Below the pieces are notes generated by a model. It had not been told where the DNA came from and did not search any database. It was given only the letters and a program-made list of their open reading frames with translations. The position numbers and the translations under genes are program-made. Shown here in pieces: positions 18,166-27,647 of a stretch of DNA of 64,000 nt. The first letter of the stretch is position 1, and each line of letters starts with the position of its first letter. Source of the stretch: Hoylesella pleuritidis JCM 14110 (GTDB lineage Bacteria; Bacteroidota; Bacteroidia; Bacteroidales; Bacteroidaceae). Location of the stretch: NCBI RefSeq assembly GCF_000613725.1, contig NZ_BAJN01000005.1, positions 62,001-126,000 of the forward strand, in the 5' to 3' direction.

Positions 18166-20492
18166 ATGACAGACAAAGGTGAGGATATGATTCAGCTCGA
18201 AAAATGCGGAAAAAACAAATTGAAACGATTCTTTGATAGGCAGTTGGAACAGTGGCCCGACGTGAAAACGCGATTTCAAAAGCTGGCTGTTGTACAGGTA
18301 CGAGACATCAATTGCGGGACGAATACAGTTAAAGTGCAGTTCAACCCCGCCCGAATGGTGTCTACGGGAGCGCGTATTGACAAGCAATCGCTGGGCAAAC
18401 GGCCATGTTTCCTGTGTGAAAAGAACAGGCCGGAAGCACAGATCTCAAAGTTTATTGACGGGCAATTCGAGTTGCTTATCAATCCGTTTCCCATTCTGCC
18501 GATGCACTTCACCATCCCCGCCCATCGTCATCAGCCACAGCATATTTATGAGAACTATGGCGAAATTCATCGCATTCTGACCGAGTTTGATAATATTATA
18601 GTGTTCTATAACGGGCCGAAATGCGGTGCTTCAGCTCCCGACCATCTTCATTTCCAAGGTGGAACGAGCGGTATCTTACCCTTACAGACGAGTTGGCAGC
18701 GGCTGAGTGCGAATGCTGAAACCATCGTTGCGATCAGCGATGAAGAATATATCACAGCCATTCGCGATTTCGTTTGTCCTGCATTCTGTATTCACAGTCG
18801 AACCGAGAAGAGTGATGTAACACTGTTTCAGATGCTCTATGCCGTTCTGCCCAAGCTCGAAAACTATACCGAACCGATGATGAATATCGTGAGTTGCGTA
18901 CCGATGGGGATTTCATCTCGGTGGTTTTCCCACGTCGGAAACATCGGCCTGCCTGCTACGATGCTGTGAGCAGCGCGCAACTATTGGTGAGTCCCGGTGC
19001 CATCGATATGGGCGGACTTCTCATTTTACCGCGCGAAGAAGATTACTTCCGCATTACTCCCGAAACCATTCAGCAGATATATGACGAAGTGAGTATTACT
19101 TTTGAAGATCAAGAGGTTATCGGACAGCGTCTGAAAGATGGTTTCTCACTCAGTGGTTTGCGACAGATGGAAAAGCCTTTCAGCTGTCAACCGCTTGTAA
19201 CGGTTGGTATTGTGAGCGGCAATGAACTACATCTCGTGCTCAACAAACCATATATGGCGAAAGGAAAAACCGTGAATGGCGCACAGACCGTAAGCTATTC
19301 GGAAGGCGGAATATTATGGAACGGCAACCATTATCATGAACTCACATTTCAACCGCCGGCTACCGACGCTTCGTTTACATTAGATGACGTAACGATCGGC
19401 ATCGATTTTCATTGGGAACGCAAAGAAACACAAACCTTTCCAGGCACTCTCCGCTTGGTGGTAGACGGCGAACGAATTTTGGCTATTAATGAGCTGCCGG
19501 TAGAAAAATATTTAGAGAGCGTTATTTCGAGTGAGATGCGTGCCACATCTTCATTGGAATTACTCAAAGCTCACGCCATCATCTCACGCAGTTGGTTACT
19601 GGCTCAGATGCTGAAACGTCGTTCGGAGGATGACGAAACACGTGATCATTTCTCGTTTGTAAGGCGAGATGACGAGCTGATTCGATGGTATGATCACGAA
19701 GATCACACGCTTTTCGATGTATGTGCAGATGATCATTGTCAGCGTTATCAGGGTATAACGAAGGCCGCGAGCAGTCACGTGGCCGAAGCTGTGAGGACTA
19801 CTCGTGGTCAAGTCTTGATGAGTGAGGGTGAGATTTGCGATGCACGGTTCAGCAAATGCTGCGGGGGCGTGAGCGAGGAATATCAATTCTGTTGGGAAGA
19901 TACACCTAAACCTTATTTGATTGCCGTGCGAGATGCGGACGAGAGAGCTGTTCCTAACTTGCAAAATGAAGAAAATGCTCTGCGATGGATTCGTTCTGAG
20001 CCCACGGCTTTTTGTAATACGCAAGACAAAGAGGTGCTTTTGCAGGTGCTGAACGATTACGATCAAGAAACGGCCGACTTTTATCGGTGGCACGTTCACT
20101 ATACACAAGAAGAACTTTCAACGCTTATCCAGCAGAAGACTAAGATGGATTTCGGTTGTATTGTCGACCTGATTCCGTTGGAACGAGGTAAAAGTGGGCG
20201 TATCTCTCGGTTGAAAATCGTAGGTACAAAACGCTCGTTCATCATTGGGAAAGAGTTGGAAATCCGCCGTACTTTAAGTGAGACGCATCTTTACAGCAGT
20301 GCGTTTGTTGTAGAAAAGAGTCATTTCGAGACCGGCATTCCACAGCAATTCGATATCCACGGAGCCGGTTGGGGACACGGAGTAGGGCTCTGTCAGATCG
20401 GTGCTGCTGTGATGGGAGCCGATGGTTATCGGTATGATGAGATTCTGTTGCATTACTATCGCGGTGCAACAATCAATAAACTGTATAAGTAA
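18166..20492 (+). CDS. HIT-like (DUF4922) + SpoIID/LytB fusion protein, frameshifted
   Basis: The N-terminal part (about 1-250) resembles DUF4922 and the GalT/Apa branch of the HIT superfamily: Cys81-x2-Cys84, LPMHFTIPAHRHQPQ and the nucleotide-site motif HLHFQ (160-164) after YNGPKCGASAPD. The C-terminal part is a SpoIID domain, a peptidoglycan lytic transglycosylase fold, with the conserved acid in VISSEM, KCCGG and GWGHGVGLCQIGA. The frame breaks at about 18894-18897 (NIVS then RTDGDFISVV in the next frame); one missing base restores 775 residues with no internal stop. No signal peptide is visible. The stop codon overlaps the start of the AmpG-like gene (TAATG), which suggests a cell-wall recycling unit. 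Confidence 0.78.
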
Positions 20493-21789
20493 TGAAGCGT
20501 AATAACCCTTGGACTTGGGTGCCTTCGCTGTTCTTCTCAGAAGGTTTGGCGTTCGTAGGCATCACAATGCTGTCGCTGATTCTGTATAAACAGCTTGGCC
20601 TAAACAATGCCGAAATCACGTTTTATACAGGTTGGCTCTACCTGCCTTGGGTAATCCGACCGCTTTGGAGACCGTTTCTCGATTTGTTCCGGACACGCCG
20701 TTGGTGGCTCCTTTCAGCCGAATTGCTAATCGGAGCGGCATTCGGCGGTGTGGCATTGGCCATTCCAACATCGGTTTGGCTGCAAGGAACGCTGGTCGCT
20801 TTTTGGTTGGCGGCATTCGCACTTGCCGTCCATTACAGTGTTGCACACGATGTCTATGAAGCTGAATTGGTACACGAAAGGCGCCGATGGTTCCGCAAAG
20901 TGCAATCAATAGCGTGTTATCTCGGGATGATTTTCGGGCAAGGTATCTTGGTAATGATTGCCGGTAACGTGCAAGTTATTCAACGCGGGAGCATCAGTTA
21001 TTCGTGGAGCTTGGTGTGTTATGCTGTGACAGGCATTTTTATTTTGCTGTGGTTGTGGAACGGATTGCTGCTCCCGCGTGGCGAAACAGGGCACCTCCAT
21101 CGCCGGTTTAATTTACGACGAGTGTGGAACGAGACAGTTATTGTGGTGCGAGACTTTCTCGAACAGCCGCAGATTGTACCAAGTGTGCTCTTCCTTTTGT
21201 TCTTTATAATGCCCGAAGGATTGCTTTCCAAAGTATCATCGTTATTCTTGATAGATGCCGTTCGCAAAGGAGGTCTGGGCCTTTCACCGCAAGAATACGG
21301 TTTAGTACAGGGTTCTGTGGGGATAGCCGGCCTCTTGATTGGTTTTATCGGAGGGGTAAACATTATTTCGAAAGATGGACTACAGCGGTGGATTTGGCCG
21401 ATAACATTGGCCGCAATGCTACCCCACGCATTGTATCTTTATTTAAGTGAAGTTCAGCCGCGGGACTTTTGGTTACCGGTTTGTGTGTATTAGTGGAACA
21501 AATAGGATTCGGACTCGGTCTTGCTGCATACCTTTTCTATATCGGTTACATCTGTCGCACAGGCTTCCGAACCTTCTATCATACGATGAGTATAGCTTTT
21601 ATGGCTGTCTCGATGATGATTTCGGGACTTTTTTCAGGCACTTTACAGGAGCAAGTGGGCTATAATTCGTTTTTCCTTATTGTTGTTATGCTCAGTATTT
21701 TGCCGCTCATCGCCGTAGCGCTGATCCGTATTGACCCCGACTTCGGTAAACGAATGACAGGAAAGTCACGCCGCATTAAAATCAGATAA
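20492..21789 (+). CDS. AmpG-like MFS transporter, frameshifted
   Basis: Major facilitator protein with about 12 hydrophobic segments. The N-terminal SEGLAFVGITMLSLILYKQLG and GWLYLPWVIRPLWRPFLDLF resemble AmpG-type muropeptide permeases, which import anhydro-muropeptides. The frame breaks in the T run 21467-21470 (PRDFW-LPVCVY-stop); one added T gives PRDFLVTGLCVLVEQIGFG and a 432-residue protein. The start codon overlaps the SpoIID-fusion stop by one base. Pairing with a SpoIID domain supports a role in wall turnover, but the substrate is inferred. Confidence 0.8.
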
Positions 21790-21818
21790 GTCTCATTTCT
21801 TATTCTCTATAACGGTTC

Positions 21819-22709
21819 TCAGTCGATAAATCTCTGCTCAATGGCACCGTATTGATCAATTCGACGGTCACGCAGGAACGGCCACCAACGACGCACTTGT
21901 TCGCTATTGGCGAGATTGATGGTGACAATTTGTAACATCTCTTCATTATCCGAAGCGCGGAAAAGAAACTCACCTTGCGGACCGCAAACGAAACTACTGC
22001 CCCAGAATTGAATACCGTCGGTCTGTCCCGAAGGATCTTTCTCGAAACCAACACGATTGACCGAGATGACAGGAAGCCCATTGGCAATGGCGTGTCCGCG
22101 CTGGACCGTAGTCCAAGCATCGCGTTGTCGCTGTTGTTCCTCAGGTAAATCATCAGCCGAATAACCGATAGCTGTGGGATAAATCAATATCTCTGCGCCT
22201 TGTAAAGCCATCAATCGGGCAGCCTCGGGGTACCATTGATCCCAACAAACGAGCACACCAAGTCGACCGACAGATGTCTCAACAGGATGGAATCCGATAT
22301 CTCCGGGTGTGAAATAGAACTTTTCGTAATAAGCAGGATCATCCGGAATGTGCATCTTTCGATATTTCCCGACCGGCGTTCCGTCACGTTCGATAACCAC
22401 AGCAGTGTTGTGATAGAGGCCGGGAGCACGTCGTTCAAATAAGGATATGACAATTACCGCATTGCATTCGCGTGCCAGTTGGCCAAAGAATGCAGTCGAA
22501 GGACCGGGTATCGGTTCTGCTAAATCGAAATTGTTGACGTCTTCCGTTTGGCAGAAATACAGTGAATTGTGCAGCTCTTGTAGCACAATCAGCTCGGCAC
22601 CTTGCGCTGCAAGCGTCCTCACACCGACTTCAAGTCGGTGCATATTGTCTGTAATATCGGCTGTGTTGTGCTGTTGCAGTAAGCCGACCGATAGTTCTTT
22701 CTTCGTCAT
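21819..22709 (-). CDS. aguB: N-carbamoylputrescine amidase
   Basis: 296 residues of the nitrilase superfamily; it hydrolyses N-carbamoylputrescine to putrescine, CO2 and ammonia. The Glu-Lys-Cys triad sits in LQELHNSLYF, YRKMHIPDDP and VCWDQWYPEAARLMA. The C-terminal motif PFLRDRRIDQYG is usual for AguB. It lies 15 bp after aguA, giving the complete two-step route from agmatine to putrescine. Confidence 0.93.
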   Translation of the reverse strand: MTKKELSVGLLQQHNTADITDNMHRLEVGVRTLAAQGAELIVLQELHNSLYFCQTEDVNNFDLAEPIPGPSTAFFGQLARECNAVIVISLFERRAPGLYHNTAVVIERDGTPVGKYRKMHIPDDPAYYEKFYFTPGDIGFHPVETSVGRLGVLVCWDQWYPEAARLMALQGAEILIYPTAIGYSADDLPEEQQRQRDAWTTVQRGHAIANGLPVISVNRVGFEKDPSGQTDGIQFWGSSFVCGPQGEFLFRASDNEEMLQIVTINLANSEQVRRWWPFLRDRRIDQYGAIEQRFID

Positions 22710-22724
22710 TTGCTTGTGATTTTA

Positions 22725-23786
22725 TCAGAGTAAACCTCTTGGGAACTGCATCGTCAGGCAGTGAACGGACCCGTGTTGGCGAATGATCGTACAGGCATCG
22801 ATGCCGATTACCTCTCTGCCTGGATAGGCTTGAGCAATCGTTTGCATTGCTTCGGCATCCTTTCGAGGTTGATTATACGTGGGGAAAAGCACTGCCCCAT
22901 TGATGATCAAGAAGTTAGCATAAGTGGCGGGAAGTCGTTCCTGTCCGTCGAAAATCGCTTCGGGCATCGGCAATTTCAACAGTTTGTAAGGCTTGCCATC
23001 AGCTTTCCGCAGTGTCATAAGCTGTTGCTCCAAAGCCCGGAAATCATCGAACTGCTCATCATCAGCATCGTTGCATCCTATATATAATAAGGTATCGTCG
23101 GGTGCTGTACGTACAATCGTGTCGATATGTCCATCTGTATCGTCGCCAATCAGATTCCCGTGATCGAGCCAAACAACACGTTTTGCCCGTAAATAGGCCT
23201 TTAATTGCGCTTCGATAAAAGACTTTTTGCACGGAAAATTGCGGTTCTTTGCCAACAGACATTGGCTTGTCGTAAAGATAGTTCCGCGTCCGTCACTCTC
23301 AATGGAACCACCCTCAAGCACGAAATCGGTATGATCTTCGGGAACAACGGAGAAGAAACCGGCCGCTGCCAAACGACTGTTGATCGTGTTATCTAAAACC
23401 GATGGAAACTTCTCTCCCCATCCGTTGAACTTGAAATCAAGCGGAAGCACACGTCCGTCACTTGCAATGAGCGTGAGAACAGCGTGATCTCGCGCCCAGG
23501 TATCATTCGTTGGACACGCGAAAAAATGCAACCTACTGTGCCATCGGGCGTCGATCTCATCGTAAAGACGAGCTTTCACGGGTGCCGGATCAGGTATAAC
23601 GATCAGCAACGGTTCGTATCTGACAATAACGCGAGCCATTTCCACACACGTGTGTGTGATGTCTTCGAGATACGGGAGCCAGTCGGTCGCAGCGTGCGGC
23701 CACGTCATCTGTACGCCCGATTGCTCGCTCCATTCGGCCGGCAGAACATAATCCGTGTGATGAGATTTCATTGTTTGCTTGCTCAT
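22725..23786 (-). CDS. aguA: Agmatine deiminase
   Basis: 353 residues of the guanidine-modifying enzyme family; it converts agmatine to N-carbamoylputrescine and ammonia. Conserved blocks are MTWPH near the N-terminus, NDTWARDHAVLT, FVLEGGSIESDGRGTIFTT, WLDHGNLIGDDTDGHIDTI and the catalytic Cys343 in GSVHCLTMQ. The upstream -7 box TAACTTTG (23802 to 23795) supports the start. It is translated first, with aguB next. Confidence 0.93.
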   Translation of the reverse strand: MSKQTMKSHHTDYVLPAEWSEQSGVQMTWPHAATDWLPYLEDITHTCVEMARVIVRYEPLLIVIPDPAPVKARLYDEIDARWHSRLHFFACPTNDTWARDHAVLTLIASDGRVLPLDFKFNGWGEKFPSVLDNTINSRLAAAGFFSVVPEDHTDFVLEGGSIESDGRGTIFTTSQCLLAKNRNFPCKKSFIEAQLKAYLRAKRVVWLDHGNLIGDDTDGHIDTIVRTAPDDTLLYIGCNDADDEQFDDFRALEQQLMTLRKADGKPYKLLKLPMPEAIFDGQERLPATYANFLIINGAVLFPTYNQPRKDAEAMQTIAQAYPGREVIGIDACTIIRQHGSVHCLTMQFPRGLL

Positions 23787-23794
23787 TTTGCGTA

Positions 23795-23802
23795 CAAAGT
23801 TA
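23795..23802 (-). promoter_or_regulatory. -7 box of aguA-aguB
   Basis: TAACTTTG on the minus strand, 8 bp before the aguA start codon. Confidence 0.5.
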
Positions 23803-23855
23803 CGCTTTTCTTGCCATAATTCGGTACAGGAGCCGCGTTTTTAGAATTTAATTCG

Positions 23856-23863
23856 TATTTTTG
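23856..23863 (+). promoter_or_regulatory. -7 box of the FetAB-like operon
   Basis: TATTTTTG 23 bp before the ATG at 23887; no clear -33 box. Confidence 0.5.
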
Positions 23864-23886
23864 CAGGGAATATATTCAACTCACTG

Positions 23887-24492
23887 ATGCTGGAATTTAA
23901 GAATGTTCGCGTGTCGAAAGATGGCCGAGTACCGTCGGCCGCTCTATCGTTTATCGTCCGACGAGGCGAGATGCTTTATATGCGCGGCGGCAAAGGCTGT
24001 GGTAAGTCGTCGTTGGTCGAAGCTACAATGGGGTTTACACCCATTTCCGAAGGCTATATTACGATAGAAGGCGAACCCGTAACGCCTGCATCAGCAGCCA
24101 CATTTCGCCGCCTAATAGCTTATGTTCCGCAAGACCTGCGACTGTCAGAGGCCACGCCCGCAGCATTTTTCGATCGAGTAGCTCGGCTCAGAATAAATCA
24201 GAAAAACAGTCTTTCCAAGGATTCATTATTGGCATTTTGGGATGCCGTGAACATCGACCGAACCTATTATGAAATGCTTTTCGACACGATGGATGAGGCA
24301 ACACGGCGCGTACTCATACTTTCATTGGCCGGTATTTTGCGTCGACCACTGGTCTTGGTAGATGAATCGTTGACTGCAACCGAAGACATTCTGTTGTGCA
24401 AAATGGCTCAACAAGGCTCTGCCGTACTTGTTACGGGTTGTCGTGAAACAGGTGAAGGAATGTATGATAAACAAATAACGCTTGAAATATAA
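23887..24492 (+). CDS. ABC transporter ATPase, FetA-like, degenerate signature
   Basis: 201 residues. Walker A GGKGCGKS (34-41), Q-loop YVPQDLRL and Walker B RPLVLVDES are intact. The LSGGQ signature, expected just before the RRVLILSLAGIL helix, reads TMDEA instead. The C-terminus is short and ends soon after the D-loop and switch region. It pairs with the FetB-like permease 9 bp downstream, which in E. coli exports iron. Either the ATPase tolerates a changed signature or it works in an asymmetric dimer. Confidence 0.75.
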   Translation: MLEFKNVRVSKDGRVPSAALSFIVRRGEMLYMRGGKGCGKSSLVEATMGFTPISEGYITIEGEPVTPASAATFRRLIAYVPQDLRLSEATPAAFFDRVARLRINQKNSLSKDSLLAFWDAVNIDRTYYEMLFDTMDEATRRVLILSLAGILRRPLVLVDESLTATEDILLCKMAQQGSAVLVTGCRETGEGMYDKQITLEI

Positions 24493-24501
24493 GATACTGT
24501 T

Positions 24502-25296
24502 ATGATGCTGTTTTTACAAGTAATATTAGGCCTCTTAATGCTGGCCACACCGTTTTTCATCATCTTCCGCTACCGTCTCAACATTTTGAAGAAAACCGTT
24601 TTGGCATTGCTCAAACTGTCGGTAACGATGATTCTGACAGCTATTTTCCTGCAATATCTCTTTGAATGGAACAGTGTGACAGCCAATTTTATGTGGATTC
24701 TTCTGATGATCGGCATAAGTGCGGTAGGCATTTTGCGCAAAGCCCGACTACAACCGATGCGTTTTCTTATTCCCATCGGTATAGGAGTAGCTGTGACTTC
24801 GCTATTGACAGGCCTTTATTATGTGATTTTCATTTTAGGGAAAAACACGCCTTTCGATGCCCGTTATCTGATTCCTGTGGTGGGATTGCTCATCGGCAAT
24901 ATGGTAGAAAACAACGGACGAGCACTCGCAACTTATTATTCGGGCTTGCAATATCACGCCCAACTCTATACATATCTGCTTGGAAACGGGGCCACTCACA
25001 ATGAAGCCGTGCGGTATTTCGTGAAAAGAGCCTTAGAGAAAAGCGCCGTCACGAATCTTGCCAATATGTCAGTTGTCGTCACAGGAATGTCGCCTGTATT
25101 ACTGTGGAGTATGCTTTTAGGCGGTACAGACATCTTGACGGCTGTGGTTTTTCAGGTTACAATGAGTATTGTAATGCTCTGCACATCAATGATTTCACTG
25201 CTGATTACATTACGTATAGCCCGCAGTTATTCATTCGATAGCTACGAACGGCTGCGTAATGTCAGGCCCGTCGTTGATACAAATCAACCGGTTTGA
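24502..25296 (+). CDS. ABC permease, FetB / UPF0014 family
   Basis: 264 residues with about seven hydrophobic helices and the UPF0014 core LIPVVGLLIGNMVENN, followed by EAVRYFVKRALEKS and the LANMSVVVTGMSPVLLWSMLLGGTDILTAVVFQVTM region. In E. coli FetAB (YbbLM) this permease contributes to iron export and oxidative-stress resistance. It forms a two-gene operon with the ATPase. The metal specificity here is inferred from the family. Confidence 0.85.
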   Translation: MMLFLQVILGLLMLATPFFIIFRYRLNILKKTVLALLKLSVTMILTAIFLQYLFEWNSVTANFMWILLMIGISAVGILRKARLQPMRFLIPIGIGVAVTSLLTGLYYVIFILGKNTPFDARYLIPVVGLLIGNMVENNGRALATYYSGLQYHAQLYTYLLGNGATHNEAVRYFVKRALEKSAVTNLANMSVVVTGMSPVLLWSMLLGGTDILTAVVFQVTMSIVMLCTSMISLLITLRIARSYSFDSYERLRNVRPVVDTNQPV

Positions 25297-25344
25297 TTTA
25301 CGTCAAAAAGACAATCGAATAATCATCTTTCTTTAATCAAATTG

Positions 25345-25375
25345 TTGCCGCACACAGTTTAGGGTATTATCTTTG
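25345..25375 (+). promoter_or_regulatory. Promoter of the 34-codon ORF / small transcript
   Basis: TTG (25345-25347), 20-bp spacer, TATCTTTG (25368-25375): a good Bacteroidota promoter inside the 565-bp gap between fetB-like and dapA. Confidence 0.65.
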
Positions 25376-25473
25376 CACAAGTTTTAGCGAACAAGCTCCA
25401 AATCGATAGATAAAAGAGAGTTTAAAGGATAACGATAGGATAACAACAGTGTAAAGAAGAAAGGAAAAAGATT

Positions 25474-25578
25474 ATGAGAAAAATGGTTAGAAAGATTGTA
25501 GAAAGCAAGAAATTGAACAAGTATTGTGTAAATGTTTTGAGGATGTACAATGTCGGCCGCGTAACCCTTCCGGTTTAA
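25474..25578 (+). CDS. Small basic peptide (34 aa) or small-RNA unit
   Basis: ATG at 25474 preceded by AAGGAAAAAG opens a 34-codon frame beginning MRKMVRKIVESKKLNKY and ending RVTLPV-stop. It is very basic. It has its own promoter about 100 bp upstream and a strong terminator 17 bp downstream, so a discrete transcript of about 255 nt is well supported; whether it is translated is not. I recognise no family. Confidence 0.45.
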   Translation: MRKMVRKIVESKKLNKYCVNVLRMYNVGRVTLPV

Positions 25579-25594
25579 ACGGCTGCATAAGAAT

Positions 25595-25637
25595 AAAAAA
25601 CCGGACTGAGATCCAATGTGATTTGAGTCCGTTTTTT
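25595..25637 (+). terminator. Rho-independent terminator of the small transcript
   Basis: Run of six A, stem CGGACT...AGTCCG with imperfect inner pairs (25602-25631), then six T (25632-25637). Confidence 0.85.
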
Positions 25638-25692
25638 ATATCTTTTCGTGAACTTGTTTCTCCTTTGTTTATCGATTATGCACGAGGGGTAA

Positions 25693-25779
25693 TGCGACTG
25701 ACCGTTAAACACACGGCAACTAACCGTTAGTTACCTTATAACTAACGGTTAGTTGCCGTGTGTTTAACGGTCAGTCGCA
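25693..25779. repeat. Array D: perfect 41-bp inverted repeat built from 22-bp units
   Basis: Arms 25693-25733 and 25739-25779 are perfectly complementary over 41 bp, with a 5-nt loop CCTTA. Cores TGACCGTTA (25699), TAACCGTTA (25721), TAACGGTTA (25743) and TAACGGTCA (25765) keep exact 22-bp spacing, which ties this hairpin to arrays A-C, E and F. It lies between the small-transcript terminator and the dapA stop codon. Confidence 0.92.
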
Positions 25780-25861
25780 AATAGACTCATATCTTATTGA
25801 AAACCAAGTAGATATAAAGTCAGTAAGAAAACGGAATCATTGAGTAGTTTTCAGATGAAAA

Positions 25862-26749
25862 TCAGATGCGTAACTCTTTCAGAATCTCGGCCATTTTCTG
25901 CATTGTGGTGATACGTGTAGGTACAAGGGGCAGACGCAACTCGTTCTCAATCATTCCCATTTCGTGAAGTAATGCTTTGACACCGGCAGGATTTCCGTCA
26001 ACGAAAAGTAAACTGTAAAGTTCCGTGAAACGATGATGGATTTTACGGGCAGCTTCATACTCACCACTAAACTCCAGTCGAATCATCCGCGAAAACTCCT
26101 TAGGAAGTGCATTACCGATAACAGAAATCACACCGGCTGCACCGCTCGCAATCATCGGGAAAGTCAGTGCATCATCGCCACTGATAACATCAAAGCGGGC
26201 AGGTTTATTCTTAATAATCTCATCTACCTGCTCTAAACTGCCGCCGGCTTCCTTAATTGCAATAATGTTCTCACAATCTTCAGCCAGCCGAACCGTTGTT
26301 TCCGCTTTCAGATTAATACCCGTTCGTCCCGGCACATTATACAAAACGACTGGCAATGGACTGGCTTCCGCAATGGCTTTAAAATGCCGATAAAGGCCCT
26401 CCTGCGACGGTTTATTATAATATGGGCACACACTGAGAACACCACTTACACCCAGCCAATCGGTTTCTCGAAATTCTTCCACGACAGCCCGCGTATTGTT
26501 GCCTCCACAACCCATCAAAATCGGCACTCTGCCTTTCACTCTATTGACAACAAGCGTCTTAATGGCCGACTTCTCATCTTTGGTAAGACAGGGGGTCTCT
26601 CCCGTAGTAGCGAGAATACAGAGAAAGTCTGCGCCGTTGTCAAGTTGATAGTCTATGATGCGTTTCAGCGCATTATAGTCAACAGATCCATCGCTCGTAA
26701 AAGGTGTAATAAGGGCAATACCCAGGCCTTTAAATATATTATGTGCCAT
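25862..26749 (-). CDS. dapA: 4-hydroxy-tetrahydrodipicolinate synthase
   Basis: 295 residues, TIM-barrel class I aldolase that condenses pyruvate with aspartate semialdehyde in the lysine/diaminopimelate pathway. The Schiff-base Lys166 is in IIAIKEAGG, catalytic Tyr137 in VVLYNVPGRTG, and the pyruvate-site TTGE at 48-51. Length and motifs are normal. A -7 box at 26779-26772 supports the start. It is apparently transcribed alone. Confidence 0.95.
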   Translation of the reverse strand: MAHNIFKGLGIALITPFTSDGSVDYNALKRIIDYQLDNGADFLCILATTGETPCLTKDEKSAIKTLVVNRVKGRVPILMGCGGNNTRAVVEEFRETDWLGVSGVLSVCPYYNKPSQEGLYRHFKAIAEASPLPVVLYNVPGRTGINLKAETTVRLAEDCENIIAIKEAGGSLEQVDEIIKNKPARFDVISGDDALTFPMIASGAAGVISVIGNALPKEFSRMIRLEFSGEYEAARKIHHRFTELYSLLFVDGNPAGVKALLHEMGMIENELRLPLVPTRITTMQKMAEILKELRI

Positions 26750-26771
26750 AAGATGAGTTTCTTTTCACCTG

Positions 26772-26779
26772 CAAAGATA
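26772..26779 (-). promoter_or_regulatory. -7 box of dapA
   Basis: TATCTTTG on the minus strand, 22 bp before the dapA start. Confidence 0.5.
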
Positions 26780-26877
26780 ACGATTTTACGATTAAACGAC
26801 GAAATGCGCAATGATATTTTAATCTTATTGCATGGATTGGAAGCCTTTTGTCATAAACAGAAAAACGCGAATGTCAA

Positions 26878-27608
26878 TCAATATCGGATGTCTTCGAGGA
26901 ACAATGCATTACCCGGCATACTCTCGCCCGCAGCCGATCGGTTACGCCCTTCAATGATTCGGGCAAACTCGTCGACCGTTATTCGCCCGCGCCCTACCTC
27001 AATAAGCGTGCCTACAACGGCAGAACCATATTGCGAAGAAAACGATCGGCGGTGATGCGAAAATACCATGTGTTGGGCGAAGTCTGTATCCAGCAGGCCT
27101 CGGTCACATCACACAGCGTGGTCTTCACATCGGTATGGCTCTTGCAAAAAGCGCCGAAATCCTTCGCACGAATCAGATGTCGGGCGGCCTCATTCATCTT
27201 TTCGAAATCCAAATTCCAGTGCAACTCACAGGAATAAGCTCGTAAAAACGGATCGCGACGTGTATGAACGTAATAGTGGTAAGTACGACTCACGGCTGAG
27301 AAACGCGCGTGCATCTCGGCAGTAACAGCTTCTACACGATCAACGGCAATGTCTCGTGGCAACACACGATTAAGTTTATAAGCCAACTGCGTGCCTTCGA
27401 TCGATCGATCGATATCAATGTGAGCAACCATTACACGCGCGTGAACACCCGTATCGGTGCGTCCTGCTCCCACAACATCCACCTTCTCACGCAACAAAAC
27501 AGTCAAAGCCCGCTGCAATTCGGCCTGCACCGACGAGCTGTGCGGCTGAATCTGCCAGCCGTGATAGCGCGTCCCATCGTAACTCAAATAAATAAAATAA
27601 CGTTGCAT
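26878..27608 (-). CDS. truA: tRNA pseudouridine38-40 synthase TruA, frameshifted
   Basis: The enzyme isomerises U38-U40 in the tRNA anticodon arm. The catalytic Asp lies in GAGRTDTGVHAR, with YDGTRYHGWQ near the N-terminus and FLRNMV near the C-terminus. After RNMV the frame turns into LPL-stop at about 27022. The neighbouring frame continues with AVVGTLIEVGRGRITVDEFARII, and one missing base (restoring an Arg codon) gives 243 residues. ATG 27608 is preferred to the upstream TTG because a -7 box TACCTTTG ends 9 bp before it. Confidence 0.88.
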
Positions 27609-27617
27609 AATCGTTTG

Positions 27618-27625
27618 CAAAGGTA
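27618..27625 (-). promoter_or_regulatory. -7 box of truA
   Basis: TACCTTTG on the minus strand, 9 bp before ATG 27608; it overlaps the upstream in-frame TTG and so argues against that start. Confidence 0.5.
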
Positions 27626-27647
27626 CGAAAATATTATTTTTAGGAAT

